From Siphlonurus alternatus (lineage: Eukaryota > Arthropoda > Insecta > Ephemeroptera > Siphlonuridae): a DNA stretch of 64,000 nt. Position numbers and translations under genes: made by a program. The first letter of the stretch is position 1. Each line of letters opens with the position of its first letter. Below, in pieces: positions 23,858 through 35,995 of this stretch. The DNA lies in assembly GCA_949825025.1 (NCBI GenBank), contig OX463779.1, forward strand, positions 23,232,816 through 23,296,815, written 5' to 3'. Under the pieces are notes generated by a model. It saw only the letters and a program-made list of their open reading frames with translations, was not told the origin of the DNA and did not search any database.

Positions 23858-25466
23858 ATATATATGTTAGCACCCAAAGCCGAATTCGGGCAAAAGCCGA
23901 AAAAAATGCCCACATCTAGTTTTGCGCATCACGAAATGAGCCAAAGCCGAAGTGAGTTTTTTTTTCGGCTTTGGCGCATTTCATTTTGAACAAAACTAGA
24001 TCTGCTCAAATCGAAATGCGCCAAAGCCGATATGAGATTTTACTTCGGCTTTGGCGCATTTCATTTTGAGCAAAACTAGTTCTGCGCATCGCGGTTTGAG
24101 CAAAAGTCGAAATGATATTTTATTTCGGGTTTGGAGCAAAATTTTGAGCACATCTAGTTTTGCGCAAAATAAAGATGATTTTAATGACGAGATGATGATT
24201 TTAATTTTAATTATATTTATTTTAATTTTTTAAAAAGAAAAAAAAAACTAATCATAATCAAATGCAATCATACAGTATATACGTACGTACATACCTTGTA
24301 AAAAATATTGTAGAATCTGTTGATTTTATAAAACACTCCACCATTTCTGTCACTTAATTACTATTTGATGATGTTTTTGTTAAATTAATAATTTTTTTGT
24401 TTTAAGAACTGCAGCTCAAATAAAATAGACATAATATTATACGCCACACGTTTTAAAGTTTTCATTTATAGATTCACTCGCTCTCACCATTAGAAATATT
24501 TTGTCATGCACGCATTTGTAAATTTCATAGTTCTATGTCTTAGAATTAGGCTATCATGCAATACAGGTTGTTATCGGTACAACGAGATAAGAAAGCAGCC
24601 TTAACCTCTGCAATGAAGTTTAACCCCATTTGATTGCCGTATGCATATATGTTTATGTATTGTTGCTGCTACCAGGGTTGTATAAGCCTGTGCTGCTATA
24701 CGATGTTCGTAGAAATATGAAATTTACGAGTGCGTGCATGACAATATTTCTATGGTGAGAGCGAGTGAATCTAAAGAATACTTTAAAACGTGTGGCGTAT
24801 AATATATGTCTATTTTATTTGAGCTGTAGTTCTTAAAACAAAAAATTTATTAATTTAACAAAAACATCATCAAATAGTAATTAAGTGACAGAAATGGTGG
24901 AGTGTTTTATAAAATCAACAGATTTTACAATATTTTTTATAAGGTATGTACGTACGTATACTGTTATGATTATAACATTTTAAAGTTATTATTTTTTCCC
25001 TAATTAATTTATTTTTAAAGAGCGCTTGAAAGATATTCAAAGGTCACAATACTAATATTTATTATAAGTTTAGTCTTAGATTTTTATTTTTCTTTTTAAA
25101 AAATTAAAATAAATATAATTAAAATCATCATCTCGTCATTAAAATCATCTTTATTTTGCGCAAAACTAGATGTGCTCAAAATTTTGCTCCAAACCCGAAA
25201 TAAAATATCATTTCGACTTTTGCTCAAACCGCGATGCGCAGAACTAGTTTTGCTCAAAATGAAATGCGCCAAAGCCGAAGTAAAATCTCATATCGGCTTT
25301 GGCGCATTTCGATTTGAGCAGATCTAGTTTTGTTCAAAATGAAATGCGCCAAAGCCGAAAAAAAAACTCACTTCGGCTTTGGCTCATTTCGTGATGCGCA
25401 AAACTAGATGTGGGCATTTTTTTCGGCTTTTGCCCGAATTCGGCTTTGGGTGCTAACATATATATG
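23858..25466. mobile_element. 1.6-kb near-perfect fold-back element with iterated modules
   Basis: Left arm about 23858-24534, right arm about 24711-25466, spacer about 176 bp. The arms are almost exact reverse complements, apart from about 80 bp present only in the right arm (about 25000-25080) and scattered substitutions. Ends are ATATATATGTTAGCACCC, close to the short copy at 18579. The outer 320 bp of each arm is built from repeated words: CCAAAGCCG / CGGCTTTGG (about five per arm), AACTAGTT or AACTAGAT, and GCGCATTTCATTTTGA. The inner arms are AT-rich unique DNA. No coding capacity. It resembles Foldback-type elements in layout; the superfamily is unknown. Confidence 0.85.
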
Positions 25467-26295
25467 TCAAATATGAAAATAAAAAACATTTTTTTTTATA
25501 TTTACTGTCTATGTAAGTTTAATTCTTTGTATTCATATTAAGTGTGTAGAAATGTGATACTGAGAGAACAATAAAATATGATAAGACCAAAACAAGATAG
25601 TGTTATCAGTAAGTAAATATTTAAAGTAAAAGTTTTATTGTTTACGTTCCAATCATGAGATTGCCTTTAATTTTATTGTCCTCGAGACGACCGGAACTGC
25701 TAGGTGTTTCTTTGTATTTACGTCCACTGACTGCAAAAACAATCAAGCTTGAAAGAGACAATAATCCCGCAAGATTAAGAGATTATTCACAAAGAACGTT
25801 AGTGTTGTTTGTGATATTTTTTGCTTTTATACATGTTAAATGTTAAATCCACTTGCATTATACTGTATAATAATATATACTATTTTTATTAATATTAATA
25901 TAAACAAATTTTAAGGTTAAAATTGGTTTTAAATCCTTTTTAAATACCCATATACAATGAAAATTACAAACTTGTACAAGACCCCTAAATACAAAAACAA
26001 GGCAAATGTAAAACTTTTTATTTCTATATATTGTAATTTTGAAGCATAATAATAATAACTTAAACTGCAAAAACATAACTTATTGCATTGAGTTATATAT
26101 ACATTATATATAAGATATAAGAATGAGAAAAGCAGAGAAATATAATAAGAGAGAGAAATTTAAAATAGAGAGAGAGAGAGAGTGAGAAACTTTTACAACG
26201 AACATTCTCTAAATGATGCAGAAATTCATCAAAGAACCCCTTTCTCCAATGCATGATAAACTTTTCACGTTAATTAGGAAAAAAATTCCTTGCAG
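25467..26295. other. AT-rich noncoding interval
   Basis: AT-rich with a short GA run at about 26166-26182. A 63-codon plus frame at 25655-25846 (starting MRLPLILLSSRRPELLG) has varied composition but matches nothing I know. Confidence 0.4.
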
Positions 26296-26611
26296 TGGAG
26301 TATCGACCTCAAAAATTTTTATTGCAAAAATGGATTAAAGGTGTATAGTTATGCCACTCTGATTTTTTTCAGATCTTTTAGAGCCCGGTAAGTATTGCTA
26401 AAAAGTTTTGGTCGGGTTCGAACCCATACCCCTTTTTGGTCCTATCCTTTTATTAAGAGTGGCGTCCAGAGGGATGCGTCACTTTTTCTGTACTTTCAAT
26501 AATTTTTTAAAAATAGTTTCCGGACTCTAAAAAATCTGAAAAAAATCAGAGTAGCATAACTTTGCATCCTCTATCCATTTCTACAAAAAAAATGTTGAGG
26601 ACGATACTCCA
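26296..26611. mobile_element. TGGA-family fold-back MITE, member A
   Basis: 316 bp with inverted ends TGGAGTATCG(A/T)CCTCAA. Both arms continue with the family stem: TTTTATTGCA, AAATGGAT, a short link, then GCC(A)CTCTGATTTTTTTCAGAT. The centre shares CCTATCCTTTTATTAAG with member C. A GGGTTCGAACCC word inside resembles a tRNA B-box, but no tRNA can be folded around it. No protein coding. Confidence 0.8.
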
Positions 26612-26739
26612 TTTGTCATTACGTAATAAGAAAAGTGACAAAAAAAAAAGAAAAAAATAGAAAAGTAAAAGAAAGATCTAAATGGTGTCAAAAAGATATA
26701 GATTTTCTTCGTGATACCACGCGAGTGTAGCCGGTTATC

Positions 26740-26830
26740 GCGAGGCCGCCCAGTCAGGAAATAGTTCCAGATTTGCCAGGTCACGTGACCCTAATCACCA
26801 CCGTATATATACTTATGTAACACCACATCA
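26740..26830 (+). promoter_or_regulatory. GTCACGTGAC palindrome with TATA-like box downstream
   Basis: A perfect GTCACGTGAC (26780-26789) matches the CLEAR-type E-box bound by MiT/TFE factors and USF. About 15 bp downstream is GTATATATAC (26803-26812), which could serve as a TATA box. The block is GC-richer than its surroundings. Function is inferred. Confidence 0.3.
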
Positions 26831-27388
26831 TGGTAATACAAATCAATATGCATGAAGTTATATCACTTATTGTCTGCTGACCTGCTTGAGGTAACACGGA
26901 CATGAAAGTTGACGCATGCGAGTAATGTTTATGGCAAATTGGGATATGTATTTCAGGTTAAACTGGAAAGTAATTAAAAATTATCTGTGACATTCGATTA
27001 ATTGATCGATTTTCTGAAAACGAAAATTAATGGAGATTAAAAGGTATTATTTTCATTAATATAATAAAAAAAATCGATAATTTATGAAAATATAAATATA
27101 TAATTAAGTAAATTTTTTATAAAAAATATTTACAATACGAAAACAACACAATTTGAATACAAATAGCCTGTACCAATAAATTGTAATATTATTAATCATG
27201 CATAATAAATTACTAATTAATAGAACACAATATAATATTATACACAATAGAGTAATGTATTATTGTACATAATATAAAAATAAAATATAATATTTAATAT
27301 ACAGTATATTACTACATTACATAGCCCGCAAAAATAGAGCTGCAGGGTGCAGCCTGCACTCAATCAATCAAGTTTTACTAAAAATAAG
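26831..27388. other. AT-rich noncoding interval
   Basis: A/T-rich with no feature of note before the hAT target site. Confidence 0.5.
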
Positions 27389-27396
27389 CTGCCTAA

Positions 27397-28404
27397 CAGG
27401 GTCGGTCTGGGGGCCAATGGCCCGCTCCGCGGGAGGGCCCGAAGGGCCCGGCCGCGGAGCGGGCGGGGGAGGGGGGGGGTGCCCGCCGCAGGCGCGAAAA
27501 TTTTAGCAAAAGGGGCGTGGCTTTCTTATTCTTTTTAAATTTTAATATGTTAAAATATTGCAAGGTTTCATTTATTGGGAAATTAAATTTGAGGATTTTT
27601 TTTTTTTTTTTTGTTACAGTTTAATATATATTTTTTTAAATTAAAGTAAATGATGATCTACGACCAAAAAATAAAATAAAAAAATAAAGAAACAGCTGAG
27701 TTAATATATTATTTTTTTCTAAAAATAGTACTAGTGCTAGCTCCTCCATAATGCAACCGAAATCCAAAAAATTAAAATATCATATATGATATACATAGGT
27801 TCTATAAAAAAAAAATCGAAAACATATGCCATATATAGTAATTAAATATATGTTAATTCTCATATGAATTTTCATTTATTTATTGATGGGAATACAGATT
27901 CGAAAACATAATTATATATTTTTTAAATATTTTTTGGTTACACAGCTCGTATATGTCTGTGGTGTATTTTTTCGAATTAATAGAGGGTGTTTGTTAGGTA
28001 GGTCCTACACGTTTTTAATAATATTTGGAAGTTCTTTCTGGACAACCTATGTGAGATAGAATTTTTGGATTCATGTCGTCCTAAAATTCAATACAAACTT
28101 TTTTTTTTTTTTAAATAATGAAAATGTGAACTCGTTAGATATTCAAATACGTCTATTTTTCTGCAGTGCTTAATTTCTTTTAAGTCCTCTCAAAGATATG
28201 TATGCGAATTGTAAGTTAATGCACAAAGTCAAGCGTGTCTTTTTATCATATTACATAAAATAATCCTTGAAACACTTGATAAATTTTTGAATATTTTATA
28301 ATTTCAGTAAAATTTCAAATTTTCTATGAGGCCCGGAGGGGGCCCGCGCAGGCCGGGGCACGCTCCGCATTTGCGGAGTCAACTATATGGTCAGACCGAC
28401 CCTG
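27397..28404 (+). mobile_element. Non-autonomous hAT-type element with 8-bp target duplication
   Basis: 1008 bp. The ends CAGGGTCGGTCTG and CAGACCGACCCTG are flanked by a perfect direct 8-bp duplication CTGCCTAA (27389-27396 and 28405-28412), the hallmark of hAT insertion. Just inside the left end is a GC-rich nested palindrome (CCCGCTCCGCGG..CCGCGGAGCGGG, with GGGCCC pairs between), then a G-tract. Near the right end is CTCCGCATTTGCGGAG. The interior is AT-rich with no transposase frame. It must be mobilised in trans, if at all. Confidence 0.92.
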
Positions 28405-28412
28405 CTGCCTAA

Positions 28413-28840
28413 TTAAGTATGACTATACTATTTATAATACTAGTATATATACATATATATTATATATTATTCATTTATAATATTTATATACAAAATAAAT
28501 TCAATATCATTTAAACAATTATAAATAGAATGTATTTCTGTCTTCTGTCTGCGCATGCCTATTTTTATCTATAGGGTCATATTAAAATATAAGAATAAAT
28601 TTAAAAATCATAATTCCTCCATATTTTAAAGTGAAAAAATATTTGTAATTTTTGAAACAATAAAATTTATTCAACAGACGTTTATATAAATTGAACGAAG
28701 TGGTTGCTTTTAATATTTAAGTAAGACGTGAGCCAACACTAACAATGCGGTGTGTTTACGCCACACTGAGGAGATGACAGAAGATAATGAATCTCGCTCG
28801 GGCTGCTGCTACAGTGGAGGCTGGGGAGCCCCTCTGCATG
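28413..28840. other. AT-rich noncoding interval
   Basis: AT-rich up to about 28720, then slightly richer sequence leading into the CT tract. No gene. Confidence 0.5.
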
Positions 28841-30328
<1,488 letters not shown>

Positions 30329-30335
30329 ATCAAAC

Positions 30336-30860
30336 CATAGCCCTCTGGCTAGTTATATCTTCCAAGCCTTGGATATGTATCATGACGTCACGGAATATTG
30401 AAAATGCAAAAAAGTACTTGCATCAACTTTCATACATTATTTTCGATGTAGTTATAACTTTACTTGATATACAAAGTAAAGAAATTGCAATTAAGTAAAG
30501 TGAAAGTCACTCGCTATGAAGAAAGGTTTTCAATGTTTATATGACGTCATCGCCAGTAAACTGACTTTTTCCTTCGCGGCTTCGCGCATGCGCAGATGTA
30601 ACAGAAGTCGGGTTCATAAAACATTAATTGGAGTGTATTAATATTGGTTTTGCGTGAAAAAGAAGGTTGTTACGCAAGATTAGACTATATTAGAGTTAAA
30701 CTAGTTTCATTTTCAAAACTCTAGCACACAGCGCAATTGTCGTAAACCGCGACCAAAGTGAAGTCCTCTCCCATTTGATTACACGCAAACCTGCTGCTCA
30801 GTAGGACGGCTATTGAAAAGTGGGCGCGGTCAGGTCTTGGCCTTCCACCAGAGGGCTATG
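30336..30860. mobile_element. 525-bp DNA transposon with 7-bp target duplication
   Basis: The ends CATAGCCCTCTGG and CCAGAGGGCTATG are perfect 13-bp inverted repeats. They are flanked by the direct repeat ATCAAAC (30329-30335 and 30861-30867). Short TIRs with a 7-8-bp duplication fit hAT or P-like superfamilies. The interior carries TGACGTCA at 30383-30390 and 30542-30549, and GCGCATGCGCAG (NRF1-type) near 30583-30594. No transposase. Insertion structure is seen; superfamily is inferred. Confidence 0.8.
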
Positions 30861-30867
30861 ATCAAAC

Positions 30868-31030
30868 GTTATATTACTCTAATAAATTTACTTGGGTTTT
30901 GGTTTGTAGTGCGGGAGAAAGCGGTGGCGCGGTCACTGTACAGAGACAGCCACGTGGCTTCAGTAATTAACTTCCGTAATCACCACTTCCGAGTGCTCCA
31001 CATCACTTGCTACTTCCGGTTCACTCTATA
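30868..31030. promoter_or_regulatory. GC-richer block with E-box and ETS motif
   Basis: Directly right of the 30.3-kb element. Contains CACGTG (about 30951) and ACTTCCGG (about 31012). The 72-codon plus frame crossing it from inside the element is not credible. A weak regulatory candidate. Confidence 0.25.
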
Positions 31031-31868
31031 GTTCAGATAACTTCAGATTCAAACCACTATAATAACATACAGTGGCGCTTTTGCATATATATGACAGTAA
31101 TATACATGCAGGATATTGAAATCATTGATTAAAAAGATTATACATCCGTACAGTACATATGTATAATCTAATAAATTGATGAATTGATAAATATCATTGC
31201 TCTGAAAAAAAAAAAAAAAAAAAAAATCATGCAGGTATTGCTATACGTTTATGTCAAAAATTTTTAGTTAATACTATTTTATTTTAATGGCAGTAATATC
31301 ATTATTTTTTATTAATCATAAGACAAATTACACATGGTTCATGGTAATCATTTTATTCCACAAACTGGTTTGAAACTTATATCTTCAAGCAATCTATTTG
31401 ACTGACTTAATATTCCTTTTATATAAAAAAAAATTGTAAGGACTCTCTAAAAATATAATATGTCCTGAGTTAACTTTAAGGTGCCTACCCTTTTCTCACT
31501 TTCTCATTGATTGTAATGTAGAAAATGTCTAACTGATGATGACAAACATTAACGAGAGTGCGACCAAGAAAGAGAGATTTTAACATATTATATTATTATT
31601 ATAATTAGCATGTTTGCTTGTGAACACACAGTTTTTATATATTTGTTATTTAAACACGTAAACGGAAGCATGTCACGATAAGAATTCTCATAAAATTAAA
31701 TAAATAATTATTCAAGGAATGTGATTAAAAATATTCATGTTTATTGTCATTTAAAACAACGTTTTAATAAATAAAAAATAGCGACAAATATTCTTTCATA
31801 CTAATCGGTTTTTATCAGATAAATGTAACTGAAAAAAATTTTCACTATAACGATGAAAATATGTTTAA
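31031..31868. other. AT-rich noncoding interval
   Basis: Poly-A run at 31205-31226; otherwise ordinary AT-rich DNA. Confidence 0.5.
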
Positions 31869-32215
31869 GGGTAAGGTAACGCCACCAATGTTAAAAAAAA
31901 TCCCTCTCACAAAAATTCTGAAAAAAATTTAAAATGTTCTCCTCTACACCCCCTATCAGTAGCTAAAATATCAGGTATACAAATACGATCTAGTTTTTGA
32001 GTTATGAATTTTTAAAGTTGACCAATTTAACATGGGAGTTTCATTTCTCCATGTTAAAGTAGTCAACTTTAAAAATTTATAACTCAAAAACTAGATCGTA
32101 TTTGTATACCTGATATTTTAGGTACTGATAGGGGGTATAGAGGAGAGCATTTTAAATTTTTTTCAGAATTTTTGTGAGAGGGATTTTTTTTAACATTGGT
32201 GGCGTTACCTTACCC
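31869..32215. mobile_element. Near-perfect fold-back MITE flanked by TTAA
   Basis: 347 bp. The arms of about 165 bp beginning GGGTAAGGTAACGCCACCAA are almost exact reverse complements around a loop of under 15 nt. TTAA lies immediately outside both ends (31865-31868 and 32216-32219). This fits a TTAA-specific insertion, or a TA duplication if the TIR is read two bases longer. Canonical piggyBac ends begin CCC rather than GGG, so the family is uncertain. Confidence 0.85.
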
Positions 32216-32219
32216 TTAA

Positions 32220-32757
32220 GAAAAATCTAAACTAACCAATCGTTATCATCTACTCCTATAACATAATTTTCGTCTATAGTGGTGGGGCAAACTCCATAAT
32301 TAAATTTCTTATAATAGTATCCCAGGTTATTCATGGGTTCTAAATAAGAAATATATTCGTTACATTTAGCAATGCTTTTTTTTTTTCAGATAAAAAGTTA
32401 TGTTAAAATATGTACACATTCGTAATAAAAACGTTTAATTTTAAATAATGATTGACTAATTTTAAATTCAATGACAACTAAATAATACAGTCTGATTTTT
32501 TTTCTATATTAAGCCTTTTAGCACTAACTTTTTATAATTTCAACTTTAAGTACTAAACAGCATACTATTCAAGGTTGATATTGTTGGATAATTGGAAGAA
32601 AAAAAAAATATCACATTTTTAAGTCACTTGAAGACATTTTTTTTTCTTACGTTTCTCATATATAAAATACATGTATACATGTTTAGATATACCTATTATA
32701 TAAATTCTTTTATATATAGAAGAGAAAAAAAATTGTATAATTATATAAAATATATAT
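32220..32757. other. AT-rich noncoding interval
   Basis: A/T-rich with several T-runs. The AT-rich tail of a minus-strand frame from the next block runs through here and is not credible coding. Confidence 0.45.
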
Positions 32758-33059
32758 ATGATAGATAAGATCCGAGTATGCGTACAGAAAGATATTTGCG
32801 CGAGACCGGAATTACAAGGTTTTGCTAAAAAGCATGTATGTATGGCCTTGCTCGGCAAGTGCACTGATGGTGGAAGCTGGCTGGTAATGTCAAGGCAGCT
32901 CGGTGGTGTGCGTGCCGCGGCTGACAATGAACGGTCACCCATCGCCGGACAAGCACGTTCACAGTAGCTTCCGATAACATTCCTCAGTTCATCACTCATG
33001 GCTGTCAGCTTCTTAGTTAAATGAGAAGATTCAAATGGGATGAGAAGAAAATCAAGCAA
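32758..33059 (-). other. GC-richer block open on both strands
   Basis: On the minus strand a frame from the first ATG at 32999 reads MSDELRNVIGSYCERACPAM... for about 70 varied codons before turning low-complexity. On the plus strand 32758-32967 is also open (69 codons, including GGSWLVMSRQLGG). At most one can be coding and neither is recognised. Could be an exon or a decayed element. Confidence 0.18.
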
Positions 33060-33117
33060 CCGCTGTTATTTAGAATTGGAACAGAATATATATGAATGTA
33101 ACTTAATTTGGGAACAT

Positions 33118-33120
<3 letters not shown>

Positions 33121-33205
<85 letters not shown>
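33121..33205. repeat. (AT)n microsatellite, about 85 bp
   Basis: Uninterrupted alternating AT, which is also self-complementary. Confidence 0.96.
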
Positions 33206-33206
<1 letters not shown>

Positions 33207-35288
33207 CTTTTTTTAACACCAATATATATACCTCAACCTCATGAAAAGTTAAACAAATTATTAAACAAGAAGCTATGATATATTGAGATGTATGGTTAGA
33301 ATTTACTTACAAACAATGAATGTAAGAGTTTGCGATATGGTCCTCGACAGGATCTGATTTCAAACCCATTTTAGAATAACGTAATAAAACAAAATATCAC
33401 AGTCTTTAGTCTGTGCTAGTGTTCATCTGAAGAAAATGACACTAACAGAAACTAGCACTTATTTTTTACTCACGTCAGTAAAGCTATATCACGATTTTTT
33501 TTTTATTAAATATTCGATTTTGCTTTTTTGACTATATCCCTTGTAAAAAGGAATTATACTTATTACAAATTAATAAAGTATAATTCCTATGCTTAATTTA
33601 TCTAATTTAGTATAATTTCTGAATGATTAATATACTAAATTACAGATTAATTATACTAGTTTTTATTTTATTATACTAAATTATAGAAAAGCATTTTTCC
33701 AAAGTAAAAAAAAAATAAAAAATAAGTGAAATATTGAACCCTAATATGATTGCCTCGAAATGATTTAAAGAGGTATATACTAATATTTTTGTCTATAATT
33801 TAGTATAATAAATAGGGATAGTGACATGGCACAGCGGCACAACGCTTAATTAATGATTTTCATAGAACTTGTTTCACTTTTTTCGTTTAGAGGGGTGGAA
33901 AAAAAGCGAAATCTTGTCGTTTAATAACTTAATCCATGCATCAGAGAGCATGCGCACAATTTTCGTGCAAGAACTTCCGATGTATCAAGTTTAGCGTGTT
34001 CGTATATAAAATACGTAATAAGTAAAATATTTAAGTGTCCGTTGCAGATATGATTGTGTGCTGCAAACTTTCATGTTGATGAAAATATAAATCTAACATG
34101 TTTCAGCATCAAGTTTTGGCAAGAAGAGCATAAATTTAATAAACCAGGAAAAAAAAAATGTAAAAATAGAGATTTTATAAAATAACAAGTCAGAATTTTG
34201 TGAGCACGACTCCTTTTTAAACATAAAGTTAAATTTCTAGCTAAACTATACTGTGCACATAGCCTTTGCAAAATAATTATGTATTGTACGAAGTTAATAG
34301 AATATAAACAGTGTACAATTGGGAGCTCGAGCTGAAATTTTTAGCGATGAAGATATTATGTTTTGCAACTTTGATAGCATCCAGCACCCAATCTTATATA
34401 ATTATATTATATATAGACATGTAAAAACGTTCAAAGTTTAAAATCTTCACTTTTTAATAGACTGTGCGCGTGCTTAAGATTCACAGATCCCCCAACCGAG
34501 CAATTAAGGATAACGTTATGTCACCCAGATGTGTACACCTCGTGTCAGCACAAACTTTACCCCTGTTTTGTTTTTGAGCATTGCATAATATGTAGGTGTG
34601 GAGAGAATAAGTATATGGAGGCGTGATATAGACTTTTTGTTTCCTCTCCTAAAATTGCCAAGCTGCATCTCTCAGTCTTTCGAAGCTCCAGGCAGGGGTT
34701 AAAGTTCATGCCGCCCCGATGTGTGTATTATACATACATGCACACAATGTAAAATTCTTAATACAGAATTATTGGTTTGTTTTGCGTTTTACGACAATAA
34801 AAAAAAAGCATTTCTCCATTACGTACTTTTGTTCTCTCAATAAGTCAATAAAAAGCAGAGTTTTGTTTAATTAATTAAAAGAAAGCTATACACTTTTAAC
34901 AGTTTTAATTGCATTTATACTTAACGTCATGTATGTGTGTAATGTTAACAATGAAATTCAAATTAGGTCAATTTTTCATATAAGATAAGCTTAAAAGTAT
35001 TGTGATAAAATACTAGTAGCAAGAAATATGTCAATAAATATAATATATTATATTATTATGTATTTTTTTAATTTTTTTTTGTATTTACTGTACACTATCT
35101 TTGTGTTCAATAAATAATTTATTATTACTATTATGTATTGTGTATGTATACGTTTTATAATAGTGTCCAATTAAGGAAGAAAATAATAAAATTTTACATG
35201 CATCAAATGAAAAAATGAAGCTGCACAGATTGAATCACTAGAATAAATAAATAAATAAAAAAAATAAAAAAAAAATAAATAATAAGCA

Positions 35289-35290
<2 letters not shown>
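33206..35290. other. AT-rich noncoding interval with a small hairpin
   Basis: A 13-bp arm inverted repeat AGGAATTATACTT lies at 33549-33561 / 33576-33588 with a 14-nt loop. A slightly GC-richer patch lies at about 34460-34730. No credible ORF. Confidence 0.45.

Positions 35291-35363
<73 letters not shown>
35291..35363. repeat. (TA)n microsatellite with TACATACA interruption
   Basis: About 73 bp. The tyrosine/isoleucine-repeat frame across it is an artefact. Confidence 0.95.
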
Positions 35364-35365
<2 letters not shown>

Positions 35366-35509
35366 CATGGAAACTTCAAACTTAAAATGAATTCATTTCA
35401 CTAAAACGAAAAAAAAATTGATTAATAATTGTACCTATCGTATATTATATGGATCTGTATATAATTATACATACATACGCATAACATGACGCCATATGAC
35501 TGAATTTAA

Positions 35510-35615
35510 CTTCCCAGCTCTTCGTGGACCCGACCTAGCAGTGCTAAGGATTTTGTGGGTCCCTTCCAAACCAGGGTGACCATGGCCTAGCAATATATTC
35601 GCTTGGTTGTGACTG
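35510..35615 (-). repeat. Dispersed fragment, copy 2 (related to 7.5 kb)
   Basis: The minus strand shares the core described at 7495-7552. In this copy the frame PGLEGTHKIL continues as STARSGPRRAGKLNSV. TGCTAAGG/CCTAGCA words flank the core on both sides (about 35536-35553 and 35583-35592), giving weak internal symmetry. Either a decayed repeat or a paralogous exon. Confidence 0.45.
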
Positions 35616-35663
35616 AGGGACCATGAAAACCTGTCAGATATTGAAACATGAATAAAATGCATA

Positions 35664-35995
35664 TAATTGAATTATATTTATTTAAAAAAAAAAATAAGTT
35701 GAATTTTTATACTTTGGTCCCAACGAAATAATAAAATATAATGCCTAAAAAATTTATTATTTTATTATGCATAAACATTAAATTTACAGTAGCAAAATTT
35801 TTCAGCTTGCAGCGATAATGTCACGAGACTATAAAAAAAAAGTGTCATAAAATATCAAAAGGCAGCACACGCTTAAAAGATTTTTTTTCTTATAAATATA
35901 AAAACTTTTTTTCCTTATAACATGCAATGATACTAAAAAATTTAAAGTAAAAGTTTAATTGCACCTTCTCCTTTGTAATACAGAAAGTGAGTGCA
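35664..35995. other. AT-rich noncoding interval
   Basis: Mostly A/T runs. Nothing to annotate. Confidence 0.5.

Noticed and set aside
24051..24233. 60-codon ORF in the left arm of the long fold-back
   Set aside because: Made of the iterated modules; not a gene.
26414..26425. tRNA-like B-box GGGTTCGAACCC
   Set aside because: No A-box, acceptor stem or cloverleaf can be formed around it. It lies inside TGGA-family member A and is a short palindrome.
28319..28404. Solo LTR
   Set aside because: Ends are CAGGG..CCCTG with an 8-bp duplication, which fits hAT and not an LTR (TG..CA).
31869..32215. miRNA precursor
   Set aside because: Arms of about 165 bp are far longer than an animal miRNA hairpin, and TTAA flanks point to a transposon.
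35171..35368. Tyrosine/isoleucine-repeat ORF
   Set aside because: Translation of a TA microsatellite.
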